Below, one piece after another: positions 35,193-44,076 of a stretch of 64,000 nucleotides of DNA (position 1 is its first letter; each line of letters opens with the position of its first letter). The notes beneath the pieces are model-generated. The model did no database searches and was not told the DNA's origin. It was given only the letters and a program-made list of their open reading frames with translations. Position numbers and translations under genes: made by a program. This stretch comes from Saprospiraceae bacterium. Lineage in GTDB: Bacteria; Bacteroidota; Bacteroidia; Chitinophagales; Saprospiraceae. Location of the stretch: positions 186,001 to 250,000 of the forward strand of contig JADJJU010000006.1 of assembly GCA_016706365.1 (NCBI GenBank), read 5' to 3'.

Positions 35193-35627
35193 ATGTTTAA
35201 ATGGCTCATTCGTCTTCTCATTTTCGTTTTGATCATTCTGATCGGATACAATTATTTCTTTGGCAATAAAGAAGAGAAAGAAACATCTGAGGCCATTGTT
35301 ACCCAGGTCAAGTCGCTTGGTAAATCTCTTGGGGGTGTATTGAAGTCTGAAAAGGAGAAATTTGATGCAGGAAAGTACGATGAAGCCCTGGATAAAGTCG
35401 GTAATTTCATCACTGGTATGAAAAAGAATGCTGACAAATTAGATTCCGCTCAGTTAAAGCAACTTAAGGAACTGGAGGCGAAGCAGGAATTAATGCAGAA
35501 GCATTTGGATGAAAACAAAGACAGCGAAGACAATCTCAGCAAAGCCGACAAGGAAGCTCTGCAAAAAGAATTACAGGATATCATTCGTGAGATGGACGAT
35601 TTGCTAAAAAGCACTGAAGAAGAGTAA
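35193..35627 (+). CDS. Small membrane-anchored coiled-coil protein
   Basis: The 144-residue protein has an N-terminal membrane helix (LIRLLIFVLIILIGYNYFF). About 120 charged, mostly helical residues follow (LKQLKELEAKQELMQKHLDENK, ADKEALQKELQDIIREMDDLL), consistent with a coiled coil. I do not recognise the family. The last heptamer array ends directly before its ATG, so this repeat must lie in its leader or promoter. Confidence 0.75.
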   Translation: MFKWLIRLLIFVLIILIGYNYFFGNKEEKETSEAIVTQVKSLGKSLGGVLKSEKEKFDAGKYDEALDKVGNFITGMKKNADKLDSAQLKQLKELEAKQELMQKHLDENKDSEDNLSKADKEALQKELQDIIREMDDLLKSTEEE

Positions 35628-35646
35628 GCTTAGATTCATTTGGGCG

Positions 35647-35754
35647 TGCCCCTGCTTTTATATCCCACTAATTTTGGGACTTTACTTCTTGCAGGGTCGC
35701 TGCCTTCCGGGGTTCCGTCCCAAGGCTTACATCAAAAACTCCGGTCTTTTTTTT
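35647..35754 (+). terminator. Hairpin-rich repeat ending in T8, possible terminator
   Basis: CCCTGC...GCAGGG encloses TCCC...GGGA (35647-35696). Next, CCGGGGTT pairs imperfectly with AACTCCGG (35707-35744), followed by TC and eight T. It lies just after the coiled-coil gene. The opening 'TTTGGGCGTGCCCC' resembles abundant intergenic repeats I recall from Bacteroidota genomes, so a dispersed repeat is an alternative reading. Confidence 0.45.
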
Positions 35755-35824
35755 ATGGACAGCTCCTTGCAGTCGCTCCCTCCAGGCAGCTCACGCGAAC
35801 AGCCGGATCCAAAGGGGCTACTGC

Positions 35825-36739
35825 CTACAACTTAAGCAATTTAACATGCTGCGTCCCTTTCCTGGTACTCAGGCTTAACATATAAATTGCTCCGGCTTGC
35901 TGTTGCAAAATACTCCGGATTTGCTCACTTAAATCCTCGGCGCTTCCCTGCAATCCACTGAATATTAATGCTCCATCATGTCTTATTAAGGTTGCATCCT
36001 GTATCCATTCATCCTGATTCTGCAGGTTTTGTATCTTAAATCCTTCTGCTGTCCCGGAGAAAGGATTGGGAGAAACACGGAATCCCTCATAATGGGCGGG
36101 ATCTTTCAGATGAATGATATTGCTTATTTTTTCATCTCCATCCTGTCCAGAAACTTTGATCCGGTAATATGCATCTCCCGGAAACTGAGTATCTCTGAAT
36201 TTAAAATCAAGTTTACCCTCATTATTCAGCTGGATCGTTCCGATTGCTTCAAATTTTACTCCATTTGCAGAACGCTGAATATCAAATGATTGAATGCTTG
36301 ACTCTGAAGCAATTTTCCAGTTGAGAAGTGCATCTTTGCCATCCAGATTTCCCTTCAGTTCGGTAAGATCCAGGGATAAAGGTCCCTGATGAAGAAAAAC
36401 AGCATAAGATCGGGGAGGTAATTCCAGGAAGACAGACAACGGAATCCCATTTGGGCTCATTGCTTCTATAACCGGCTGCATTGTGGTAGCATTTCCTGCT
36501 ATTTTGGTAAAGGCATCACCGACATTAATTCCTGCTGTATTAAGCTGTTGATTGAGTTGAAATATGTTTCCTCCAAAATTAATGGCAACAATTACATCCT
36601 TTCCCCCCGGGCCTCCTTTAATTTGATATACAACAGCATTGTCTTCTGTATTGTTAGGGGAGGCGTATCCATAAGGAGAACTGAATCTGTTAAGATAATC
36701 CACAGTTCCTTCAAAAAATATGGGAAGAGTGAATGTCAA
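35825..36739 (-). CDS. T9SS alpha-amylase, C-terminal fragment
   Basis: This frame holds the last part of a GH13 amylase: FFEGTVDYLNRFSSPYGY, the C-terminal beta domain (GKDVIVAINFGGNIFQL, PPRSYAVFLHQG) and a fibronectin-like segment. A T9SS-type sorting tail (FRVSPNPFSG to GAIYMLSLSTRKGTQHVKLLKL) follows. The ATG at 36739 is accidental. The preceding segment NNKVGLPCVFYPDYFGVSYPN and QTQIDELIDIHS is readable in neighbouring frames at 36740-36838, interrupted by extra bases in G, C and T runs. Confidence 0.85.
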   Translation of the reverse strand: MTFTLPIFFEGTVDYLNRFSSPYGYASPNNTEDNAVVYQIKGGPGGKDVIVAINFGGNIFQLNQQLNTAGINVGDAFTKIAGNATTMQPVIEAMSPNGIPLSVFLELPPRSYAVFLHQGPLSLDLTELKGNLDGKDALLNWKIASESSIQSFDIQRSANGVKFEAIGTIQLNNEGKLDFKFRDTQFPGDAYYRIKVSGQDGDEKISNIIHLKDPAHYEGFRVSPNPFSGTAEGFKIQNLQNQDEWIQDATLIRHDGALIFSGLQGSAEDLSEQIRSILQQQAGAIYMLSLSTRKGTQHVKLLKL

Positions 36740-36838
36740 TCAGTTCATCTATTTGCGTCTGCAGATTTACATTAGGGCGCATTAGGATAGGAGACGCCAA
36801 AATAGTCAGGATAAAATACACAGGGCAAGCCTACCTTA

Positions 36839-38047
36839 TTATTTGTAAGAATATAGGCGTATGCTAACATAGGGTCGTTCTGCACAGGCTGCCCCAAAAC
36901 TCCGGAAGTCATGGTTATTGATGAAAGTTACGACACTGAATCCGCTCATCCCTGCAGCATCTACCAGACCGGAATTGAATAGGGTTCTTTTGTCACCAAA
37001 TCCATCACAAGCATCTTTCAATGCATTTCGCATGGCAAAGTCAAAGACTCTGACAGGCACATCATTACTGGTTTTACTTGCATTTACTGCATCCACCCAG
37101 TTCTTAAGAAGTGTTGGACTACCATCAAAAAACTCACCGACAACCAGAGAAGGAGAGGTGCCCTGGCCTGCCAGGTAGTCCAATAATTGTCCGACGAATG
37201 GCGGTTCAAAATGCTTGACTGCATCCATTCTCAATCCTCCAAATCCCATGTCCTGGATTAGCCATTTTGACCAGGCATTATATGTATCTCTTGTATTTTG
37301 GTATCTTGTCTCCACATCGAAGAAAAAGAAAGGAAAGTCTTCATCTCCTGTCATGCAGGTAGCATTGATTCCATTGGGTTTGAAATTTAGGTAATTCATT
37401 CCTCCTTGTCCGCTGGGTAAACCACTGAAGTCCGTCCGGGTCTGCATGGCGAGTTGGCCGATGATATTTCCACCCTGTACATTAGTATATAATTCAAATG
37501 GACGAATGTCGATTCCTGTTCCACCTCCACCAATTTCTTCGATATACAATTCTATAAAATCACCTGAAGGATTGAATTGGCCATCTGCAAGGTTTATTTG
37601 AAACTCATCAATAGTGCATCCTGAACCATCAATTTCTGCTAGTATATCTACTCCTAGTGGGACTAATTGATTTGGTTCACCGCCACATCCTCCGCCACCA
37701 TTCGGTTCTACTTCATTAATAGCGGCCAAGTTCTGATAACCAACAATACTTGTTTGGAAATATAGCTTATAATCTCTGCCATGAAATCCTGAATTACCAG
37801 ATGCAGAACTGAATTTGAAATAGTAATTACAAACCCCGTTAGGGCAAGTGCCACTCACAGGTAATCTGTATCTGGCTTTTCCATTTACGGGGTATGGTGT
37901 AGCTGTACCGCATCCATTTGGATAATTTTGATGGTAATTTCTGGCAGCGGGATTGTCTTCATATGATCCGCCATCTCTGTGATTGTATACAACATCAGCG
38001 ACCGGTTGTATACCGCTTCCATTCAATGCATTGATTAGATTGGGAGA
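36839..38047 (-). CDS. T9SS alpha-amylase, catalytic-domain fragment
   Basis: The GH13 conserved regions are all here: region I DVVYNHRDGG, region II GLRMDAVKHFEP (nucleophile Asp), region III VVGEFFDG (acid/base Glu) and region IV TFINNHDFRSFG. An inserted domain rich in Gly/Cys (VEPNGGGGCGGEP) lies between regions I and II. The frame is entered near 38047 from the N-terminal fragment and lost after FRSFG by one additional G in a GGGG run. The enzyme would hydrolyse alpha-1,4-glucans outside the cell, if intact. Confidence 0.87.
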   Translation of the reverse strand, partial: SPNLINALNGSGIQPVADVVYNHRDGGSYEDNPAARNYHQNYPNGCGTATPYPVNGKARYRLPVSGTCPNGVCNYYFKFSSASGNSGFHGRDYKLYFQTSIVGYQNLAAINEVEPNGGGGCGGEPNQLVPLGVDILAEIDGSGCTIDEFQINLADGQFNPSGDFIELYIEEIGGGGTGIDIRPFELYTNVQGGNIIGQLAMQTRTDFSGLPSGQGGMNYLNFKPNGINATCMTGDEDFPFFFFDVETRYQNTRDTYNAWSKWLIQDMGFGGLRMDAVKHFEPPFVGQLLDYLAGQGTSPSLVVGEFFDGSPTLLKNWVDAVNASKTSNDVPVRVFDFAMRNALKDACDGFGDKRTLFNSGLVDAAGMSGFSVVTFINNHDFRSFGAACAERPYVSIRLYSYK

Positions 38048-38327
38048 ATTGTCCGAGATCATACAAATCTTTCGGATCATAACCATTGCTGCAATCTCCA
38101 AAACTGGCTTTGGATGCCGGTGGTAGCCAGAGATATGTGAAACCTCCATTGGCCAGAGTTGTAACCTGGGTTGAAAGGGTAGCGGCATGAGTGGGTCCTG
38201 AATAGCTATTGCATCCCGTCTTGGGATAATCCCAGTACCAGCCTTGCATCATAAAATCCTGAGAGAACAGGGAAAAGCTGTAGCAAAAGGCACAGCCGAT
38301 GAGTATTGCTTTGCGCAAAGTATTCAT
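37995..38327 (-). CDS. T9SS alpha-amylase, N-terminal fragment
   Basis: From ATG 38327 the fragment has a signal peptide (AILIGCAFCYSFSLFSQ) and the first GH13 strand (FMMQGWYWDYP, TYLWLPPASKASFG, GYDPKDLYDLGQF). After GQFSQ the frame changes. Relatives have about a dozen more residues here (a KG-V-TRWG-type segment) before LINAL, so a block of about 40 bp seems to be missing as well as the frame. The gene overall spans 35825-38327. Confidence 0.83.
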   Translation of the reverse strand: MNTLRKAILIGCAFCYSFSLFSQDFMMQGWYWDYPKTGCNSYSGPTHAATLSTQVTTLANGGFTYLWLPPASKASFGDCSNGYDPKDLYDLGQFSQSNQCIEWKRYTTGR

Positions 38328-38510
38328 AAACATCATTTTATGTACTGATTTAAACTGTGCGCAAAATTGTTAAGGTTGACTTCTTGTATTTATTACACTA
38401 AATTAATTTATATTTGTCAAATCTACAAAAGGGTGTAATCTTATTTTAATGCAGCACATCCTTGCCAATGATTCATTGGCATGATTGATAATTATTAAAA
38501 TGAGATTTGT

Positions 38511-39604
38511 ATGAAAGCTATACATGCCTTTCTATTTGCATTCTTTTTACCAAGTTGATGGCATTTGGAGCCGGAGGCTTTGATTCTTTGCTTACGTTAA
38601 TGTAAATAATAATGGTTTAATGCAGAGTTTGTGGGACTGAATGCTGTTCAGGAAACCCTAGAGTTATCAAGAGTTCAAACTTAGGTTCAATTTTACAAGG
38701 TCAAACACTTAAGACTAGGTGGTCAAAATCAAGACATAATAGAACATTGGGACCGATATTGCAGGAGTTGCTATTTTTTTAATATTATTCCAGGGGCCCT
38801 AATCAGGTCTTCACTGCCAAATAAATTATGCATTCCAAATTGACAATGTAGCAGGAGTTCCTGGAAATCAGCAATGGGGTACTGATATCAATGGTAGCAA
38901 CCCTACTGAATTAAGTGTCAATATAGTGCCAATAAATATACCCGAGAGGAAATTAGAACTCTTATTGAAGTGTTTGTAGGAATAGCCACTAATGAAGTAT
39001 TTCCAAATGACTTCATTTATGATAGCAATGGTGGATTTAATTACCAGGCTACCTTCACTGTTGAAGCTCCTCTAAACGTCTCCATTCATCAATTTTCAGC
39101 AGTAGAGAAATTATCACAGGTACATCTGAATGCTGCCATTGAATTTGAAAAACCATTGATAAATGTCTCTTTTCAAAAAATGAGTGAAGATGGCAGCAGA
39201 TCTGCATGGAATGAGATTGCTTCGTTTGAAGCTACTCTAATAAGCAGAAATCTTCAACATGTTGAATCTAATCCTGAACCGGGTGATCATTATACCGGTT
39301 GTCGCTAACAGATGCTGATGGCGCAACCTTTTACTCCAATGTCCAAAAAGTCAGAATACAAAGGAAATCTCAGATTTCATTCTATCCAAATCCATTTCAA
39401 AATGAATTGTTTGTCAAAGGCTTAGATGAATCAATTGAAAGTAAAATAGTTATCACCGATATGCTGGGGCGTGTAGTTTTTGGTAGTAATCAGACAGCTG
39501 GAATTTCTATGCTGGATGTATCGGGTATGGAAAGGGGAATGTACATTTTACAAATTCTGGATAATATGGATCAGTTACTTCATCAGCAATTGATTTTAAA
39601 GTAA
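38511..39604 (+). pseudogene. Decayed T9SS-sorted secreted protein
   Basis: Traces of one gene are scattered over all three frames. A signal-like start at 38511 (MKAIHAFLFAFFLP) is cut by a stop. Then come QWGTDINGSNPTELSVNI (about 38875), VFVGIATNEVFPNDFIYDSNGGF and ATFTVEAPL (38970-39308), and a final frame with SLTDADGATFYSNVQ and a T9SS sorting domain (SFYPNPFQNELFV to GMYILQIL, 39299-39604). Many frame changes and stops make it non-functional unless the sequence is very poor here. Function unknown. Confidence 0.7.
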
Positions 39605-39617
39605 TTATAATAGGTTC

Positions 39618-41585
39618 TCAATTCAACAAAATCCATTGTATCCCAATCCTCAATCCTTCATCCTGCATTGGATACCTAAGGTGCTGATATCCTACAATTC
39701 CTGTAAAAGCATTCAAAAGATTTTCATATCTGACAGAGACATTAAAGACTTTGACTCTCATGGAGATAAATGCATCTATTTCGTAATAATCATCCAGCGT
39801 TTCAGTTCCTGAATAATAGAATTGACTGTGTGCCGGCACAAAACCCAAACCATTATACCCTTTGATATACCTGACATCTGCACCTATCCTGAAAGTGGAT
39901 TTATCATTGAAAATCGGACCTTCATAATATAAACTTGCCTTTCCAAAAATGGGTGGAATCCCTAATTCCGGGGCTGAACTTGTCTGCAGGGTGGCGCTTA
40001 CATCCAGATATAATCTCCACAAATTAATTATCTGAGATACACCAAATTGTGCAATAGTAGCATTATTGTCCAGAATCTGTGGAAAAAACTGCTGATTAAA
40101 ATACAATGCATTATTGAGACTCAGCAATTTTGCAGTGACAGAGCTTCTGGTAAATGGAATTTGCAAAGTAGCTTCCCAGGAATTACTGATTTGTTCAGGT
40201 AAAGCCTGATTGTTGTACACTTCTGTAAAACTTAGTAATAGCGATCTTGCAAATAATGAGGGTAGATTCCTGTTCCTTTCATATACTCCTTCTAAAGCGA
40301 TGTATTTTCCCCATTTAAAAAATACATCTGCTCTTAGCTGACTGTTAAATGCTGCACTTCCCAGCCCTGTTTCCCAGATAAGACCACCACTTAGGACATT
40401 GCTGAAGGACAATTTTCCAGAAGCTCTGAAATACAACTCATTGAATGAAGTGCCTCCCAAGCCTTGATCCCATATGGAGTTTCTATAAATAAGATCTGCC
40501 TGCAATTGCTCTACTTTGAACCAATCAATGGGAGGAGAGGCCCATACTGCACTGGCTTTTTGCTCCAGCGTACTAAAGGTATAAGAGGATCTAAGTCCAC
40601 GAGTTTCCGTCAAAAAGAGTGAGTCAGTATAGTACGCAGCAAGTTTAGTCGGATCGGATTTATCAAAGAATTTATATCGCTCTGAAAAATGTGAAATGTG
40701 ATACTTCATTTTAAGCCCCGGAATCCATTTATCTGTATTGATATCATTATGAAGTGCAAATGTCCTGTTGAAAATATAGGTCTGTGCCTGGTCCAGGTAA
40801 ATGGGAGTTCCAATCCTTACATCGTATCCCGGATCAAGAAAAAATTCGGGAATTGAAACTCCACCATTGTTTTCCTGTAGATTAGAATTGAGGGTAAAAA
40901 TAAAGTATGATTCTATAATTGACTTCCATGGAATGAACTTCATTCCAATATTGAAATGAGTATTCTTAAGTCTCTGCCGATTGTAGTCGCCAACCTGTGC
41001 ATTTCTGGTATAATCGAGAGACAATTGAATATCATTCTCAAAATTCTGGGCAAATTGCGCTGTAAATATATAATCATCCTGATCTGCTCCCCGCAGGAAT
41101 GCGAGCGACGAAAAGGTGGAAGGCAAATCTTTATAAAATGGAAGATCTAGTGCTGATTTGTGTTCTCTGCTGTAAGCCTGGATTCCGGGAAGGTTACCTC
41201 TGATATAATTGGATTCGAACCAAATAGGACGGGATGGAGTACCTGGGACACCCAAATGAATCATGTCTAAGGTCCTGCGCCGAGCCGGATCATAAAAATG
41301 CTGATATCTGTAAAGGCTTGTATCTGTAAATAATTTAATATCCTTTTCTCGACCGGGATAATAATACTGCACTTGAAATGAGTCAGTATCCACGAAATCA
41401 GACAGGATTCCGCGCCTGGTACTACTACTGTCTTCTGCAGAGCCCGGAGCCGGAACTCTACCCGGAACAGTGTCAATCTGTCCGAAGGCTACCTGCTGAC
41501 ATGATAATATATAGAAAAGCAGCGCAAAGGAAATCCATTTGCGCTGCTGACATATTCTGATATAGTGCTTCTCAATAAATGTCAT
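39618..41585 (-). CDS. Putative porin, outer-membrane beta-barrel protein
   Basis: After an N-terminal signal (ISFALLFYILSCQQVAFGQ) and a low-complexity linker, the protein follows the Bacteroidota 'putative porin' family: RRRTLDMIHLGVPGTPSRP, then SFQVQYYYPG-type strands and a barrel of alternating aromatic strands to the C-terminal MQDEGLRIGIQWILLN. Length is 655 aa. It starts 6 bp after the fabI stop, so it is probably the last gene of the TPR-recN-fabI transcript. Confidence 0.85.
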   Translation of the reverse strand: MTFIEKHYIRICQQRKWISFALLFYILSCQQVAFGQIDTVPGRVPAPGSAEDSSSTRRGILSDFVDTDSFQVQYYYPGREKDIKLFTDTSLYRYQHFYDPARRRTLDMIHLGVPGTPSRPIWFESNYIRGNLPGIQAYSREHKSALDLPFYKDLPSTFSSLAFLRGADQDDYIFTAQFAQNFENDIQLSLDYTRNAQVGDYNRQRLKNTHFNIGMKFIPWKSIIESYFIFTLNSNLQENNGGVSIPEFFLDPGYDVRIGTPIYLDQAQTYIFNRTFALHNDINTDKWIPGLKMKYHISHFSERYKFFDKSDPTKLAAYYTDSLFLTETRGLRSSYTFSTLEQKASAVWASPPIDWFKVEQLQADLIYRNSIWDQGLGGTSFNELYFRASGKLSFSNVLSGGLIWETGLGSAAFNSQLRADVFFKWGKYIALEGVYERNRNLPSLFARSLLLSFTEVYNNQALPEQISNSWEATLQIPFTRSSVTAKLLSLNNALYFNQQFFPQILDNNATIAQFGVSQIINLWRLYLDVSATLQTSSAPELGIPPIFGKASLYYEGPIFNDKSTFRIGADVRYIKGYNGLGFVPAHSQFYYSGTETLDDYYEIDAFISMRVKVFNVSVRYENLLNAFTGIVGYQHLRYPMQDEGLRIGIQWILLN

Positions 41586-41591
41586 ATTAAT

Positions 41592-42395
41592 TTACTCTTC
41601 CAATAACGCCGGACTCATGCCCATATTGGAGAAACCGCCATCATGATACAGATTTTGCATCGTGACCATTCTGGTAAGGTCCGAAAACATCACAACACAG
41701 TAGTCTGCACAGGCATCTGCGGAAGCATTGCCAAGCGGCGACATTTTATCGGCATAACTGAAAAAGTCTGAAAATCCTTTGATCCCGCTTCCTGCAGTTG
41801 TCACAGTTGGAGATTGGGAAATGGTATTAACTCTGACTTTTTTTGCAATCCCATAATGATATCCGAAACTACGTCCTATAGATTCCAGCATTGACTTGGC
41901 TTCTGCCATTTCGCTATAATCCGGAAAAATACGTTGAGCTGCTATGTAAGTTAAGCCTATAACAGAGCCCCATTCAGAAATAGCGTCCAGTTTCATCCCT
42001 GTCTGCATGACTTTGTGAAAAGATATGGCTGAAATATCCATAGTCTTTTGCATCCATTCATAGTTGAGATCAGTGTACGGTTTTCCTTTGCGGACATTGA
42101 CTGACATTCCGATTGAATGTAGGACGAAATCTATTTTCCCACCCAATATTTCTATAGATTGAGTGAAAAGGTTTTCCAGGTCTTCAAGGCTCGTAGCATC
42201 TGCGGGAATGATCTGAGCATTGAGTTTTTCTCCCAATTCCTGAATTTTGCCCATTCTCATGGCAACCGGGGCATTAGTAAGGGTAATGGAAGCTCCTGCT
42301 TCAACGCATCTCTCTGCGACTTTCCAGGCAATGCTTTGCTCGTCCAATGCTCCGAAGATAATGCCTCTTTTTCCGGCCAATAGTTGATGTGACAT
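41592..42395 (-). CDS. fabI: Enoyl-[acyl-carrier-protein] reductase (NADH)
   Basis: The enzyme reduces the trans-2 double bond in the last step of each fatty-acid elongation cycle. Visible are GKRGIIFGALDEQSIAWKVA (the FabI-type Rossmann motif), LHSIGMS and the catalytic Tyr-x6-Lys in DYSEMAEAKSML, with RVNTISQSPTVTTAGSGI for the substrate loop. ATG 42395 is used rather than an in-frame upstream codon inside the recN end region. Length is 267 aa, as usual. Confidence 0.94.
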   Translation of the reverse strand: MSHQLLAGKRGIIFGALDEQSIAWKVAERCVEAGASITLTNAPVAMRMGKIQELGEKLNAQIIPADATSLEDLENLFTQSIEILGGKIDFVLHSIGMSVNVRKGKPYTDLNYEWMQKTMDISAISFHKVMQTGMKLDAISEWGSVIGLTYIAAQRIFPDYSEMAEAKSMLESIGRSFGYHYGIAKKVRVNTISQSPTVTTAGSGIKGFSDFFSYADKMSPLGNASADACADYCVVMFSDLTRMVTMQNLYHDGGFSNMGMSPALLEE

Positions 42396-42405
42396 AGTTT
42401 TTTGC

Positions 42406-44067
42406 TTATGAAGGTAAATCAATCAATTCTTTTGCATTCTCCATTGCGGCTGCAGTTGGAGGGTCTGTGCTCAACATCACAGCGATAGCCTGAACTTTAT
42501 CCTGAGCGTCGAGCCGCTTTATTTTAGTGTAAGATCGGTCTTTATCTATTTGCTTGTACACCACAAAGTGTTGTTTGGCCTGAGATGCCACCTGAGGGGT
42601 ATGCGTGATTACAATTACCTGATGGCCTTTCGCAAGTTCTTTAAGCATTTTACCCATCTGCAAAGCAACCTGACCTGAAATTCCTGTATCTATTTCATCA
42701 AAGATCATTGTAGGCAAAGAAACCGACCTGGCAATCAATGATTTTAGACTCAGAGCCAATCTGGATAATTCTCCACCGGAAGCTATATCTTTTATCGGGA
42801 GTAACTTTCCGCCTTTATTTGTGGAGAATAGAAATTCGACCTCATCACGACCGCTGGCAAGATATTTATTTGAAGCATTCAACTGAATTTTTAATTCAGC
42901 CTGAGTCATATTTAGCAGTGACAGACTTTCCTGAATTTTCTTTTCAATGGGTGAAATGACAGCCTTCCTTTTCTGAGTTAGTTCTGTGGCCAGTTTATTG
43001 AGTGCAGATTCTTTTTGGGAAAGTTCTTTCTCTGCGTTGACAATTGCATTCTCAATATCTTCAAAAATGGATAATTGAGCTTCCATTTTTTCTTGAATTT
43101 CAATTAAATCATCAGCATCCTGAACCATATGTTTCAGTTCCAGTCTGTTGAGCATGTCAATTCTCTCCTGAAGTTCCTGTGCAAGTACAGGATTGTATTC
43201 TACTGATTCTGAGATCTTTGAGAGCTCGGATGCAATATCATCCAATTCAATTGTTACTGCATTTAATCTCTCACTCAATGATGGAAATTCCGGATATGCA
43301 TGAGAAAGTGCATTGATCTGATGTTGAATGGTACCTAATTGATCCACTATGGATCTTTCCGATTCGCTGATCATTTGTGTTCCTGCTGCAGCGACTTTTT
43401 GAATATCTTCTGCATGAGAGAGAATTCTCAGCTCCTCAGTTAACCCTGATTTTTCGCCCTTTTTCAGCCTGGCCTCTTCCAGTTCGTCGAACTGAAACTG
43501 GATAAAGGCTCTTTCCCTGATTGCCTGGGCTTGCTGAGTCTTCAATGATTCCAGATGATGAAAAGCTTTCTGATATTGTTTGAAACTGACTTTATATTGG
43601 TCCAAAACAATTTGACTCTGAGATACTGCATCCAGTACCTGCATCTGAAAGTTTTTCTGATTCAGCTGATGTGTATCAAACTGTTGATGCAGATCAATCA
43701 ATTGAGCACAAAGGACTTGCAGGGTATTTAGATTGACTGGAGTATCATTAATAAAAGCCCTTGATTTGCCTTGTGGAGTAATTTCCCTGCGAATGCAAAG
43801 CGAAGGCTCATAGTCAAGATCTTCATCTTTGAAGAAAGCCTTTAATTCATAATTTTCAATATCAAACCAAGCTTCTACATAACACTTTAGTGCCGGGTCA
43901 AATACCACCTTTGTGTCAGCTCTGTCACCCATAATCAGGCTGAGAGCGCCCAGTAGGATAGATTTTCCGGAACCTGTTTCACCCGTCATAATGACCAGCC
44001 CCTCTTCCAGGTCCATTTCCAGATCCTGAATGATTGCGTAATTTCTGATCAATAATTTCCTGAGCAT
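42406..44067 (-). CDS. recN: DNA repair protein RecN
   Basis: This SMC-like ATPase works in recombinational repair. It has Walker A (GETGSGKSILLGALSLI), the ABC signature ASGGELSRLALSLKSL and Walker B PTMIFDEIDTGISG, with HTPQVASQAKQHF after it. The centre is a long coiled coil (about residues 150-370), as in all RecN. Length of 553 aa is normal. It begins 9 bp after the upstream TPR gene stop and is followed by fabI after 10 bp. Confidence 0.94.
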   Translation of the reverse strand: MLRKLLIRNYAIIQDLEMDLEEGLVIMTGETGSGKSILLGALSLIMGDRADTKVVFDPALKCYVEAWFDIENYELKAFFKDEDLDYEPSLCIRREITPQGKSRAFINDTPVNLNTLQVLCAQLIDLHQQFDTHQLNQKNFQMQVLDAVSQSQIVLDQYKVSFKQYQKAFHHLESLKTQQAQAIRERAFIQFQFDELEEARLKKGEKSGLTEELRILSHAEDIQKVAAAGTQMISESERSIVDQLGTIQHQINALSHAYPEFPSLSERLNAVTIELDDIASELSKISESVEYNPVLAQELQERIDMLNRLELKHMVQDADDLIEIQEKMEAQLSIFEDIENAIVNAEKELSQKESALNKLATELTQKRKAVISPIEKKIQESLSLLNMTQAELKIQLNASNKYLASGRDEVEFLFSTNKGGKLLPIKDIASGGELSRLALSLKSLIARSVSLPTMIFDEIDTGISGQVALQMGKMLKELAKGHQVIVITHTPQVASQAKQHFVVYKQIDKDRSYTKIKRLDAQDKVQAIAVMLSTDPPTAAAMENAKELIDLPS

Positions 44068-44076
44068 AATGTGTTT

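Noticed and set aside
36740..36838. A separate gene between the two 3' amylase fragments
   Set aside because: The sequence reads as the continuing GH13 domain (GLPCVFYPDYFG) in alternating frames, so it is part of the broken amylase.
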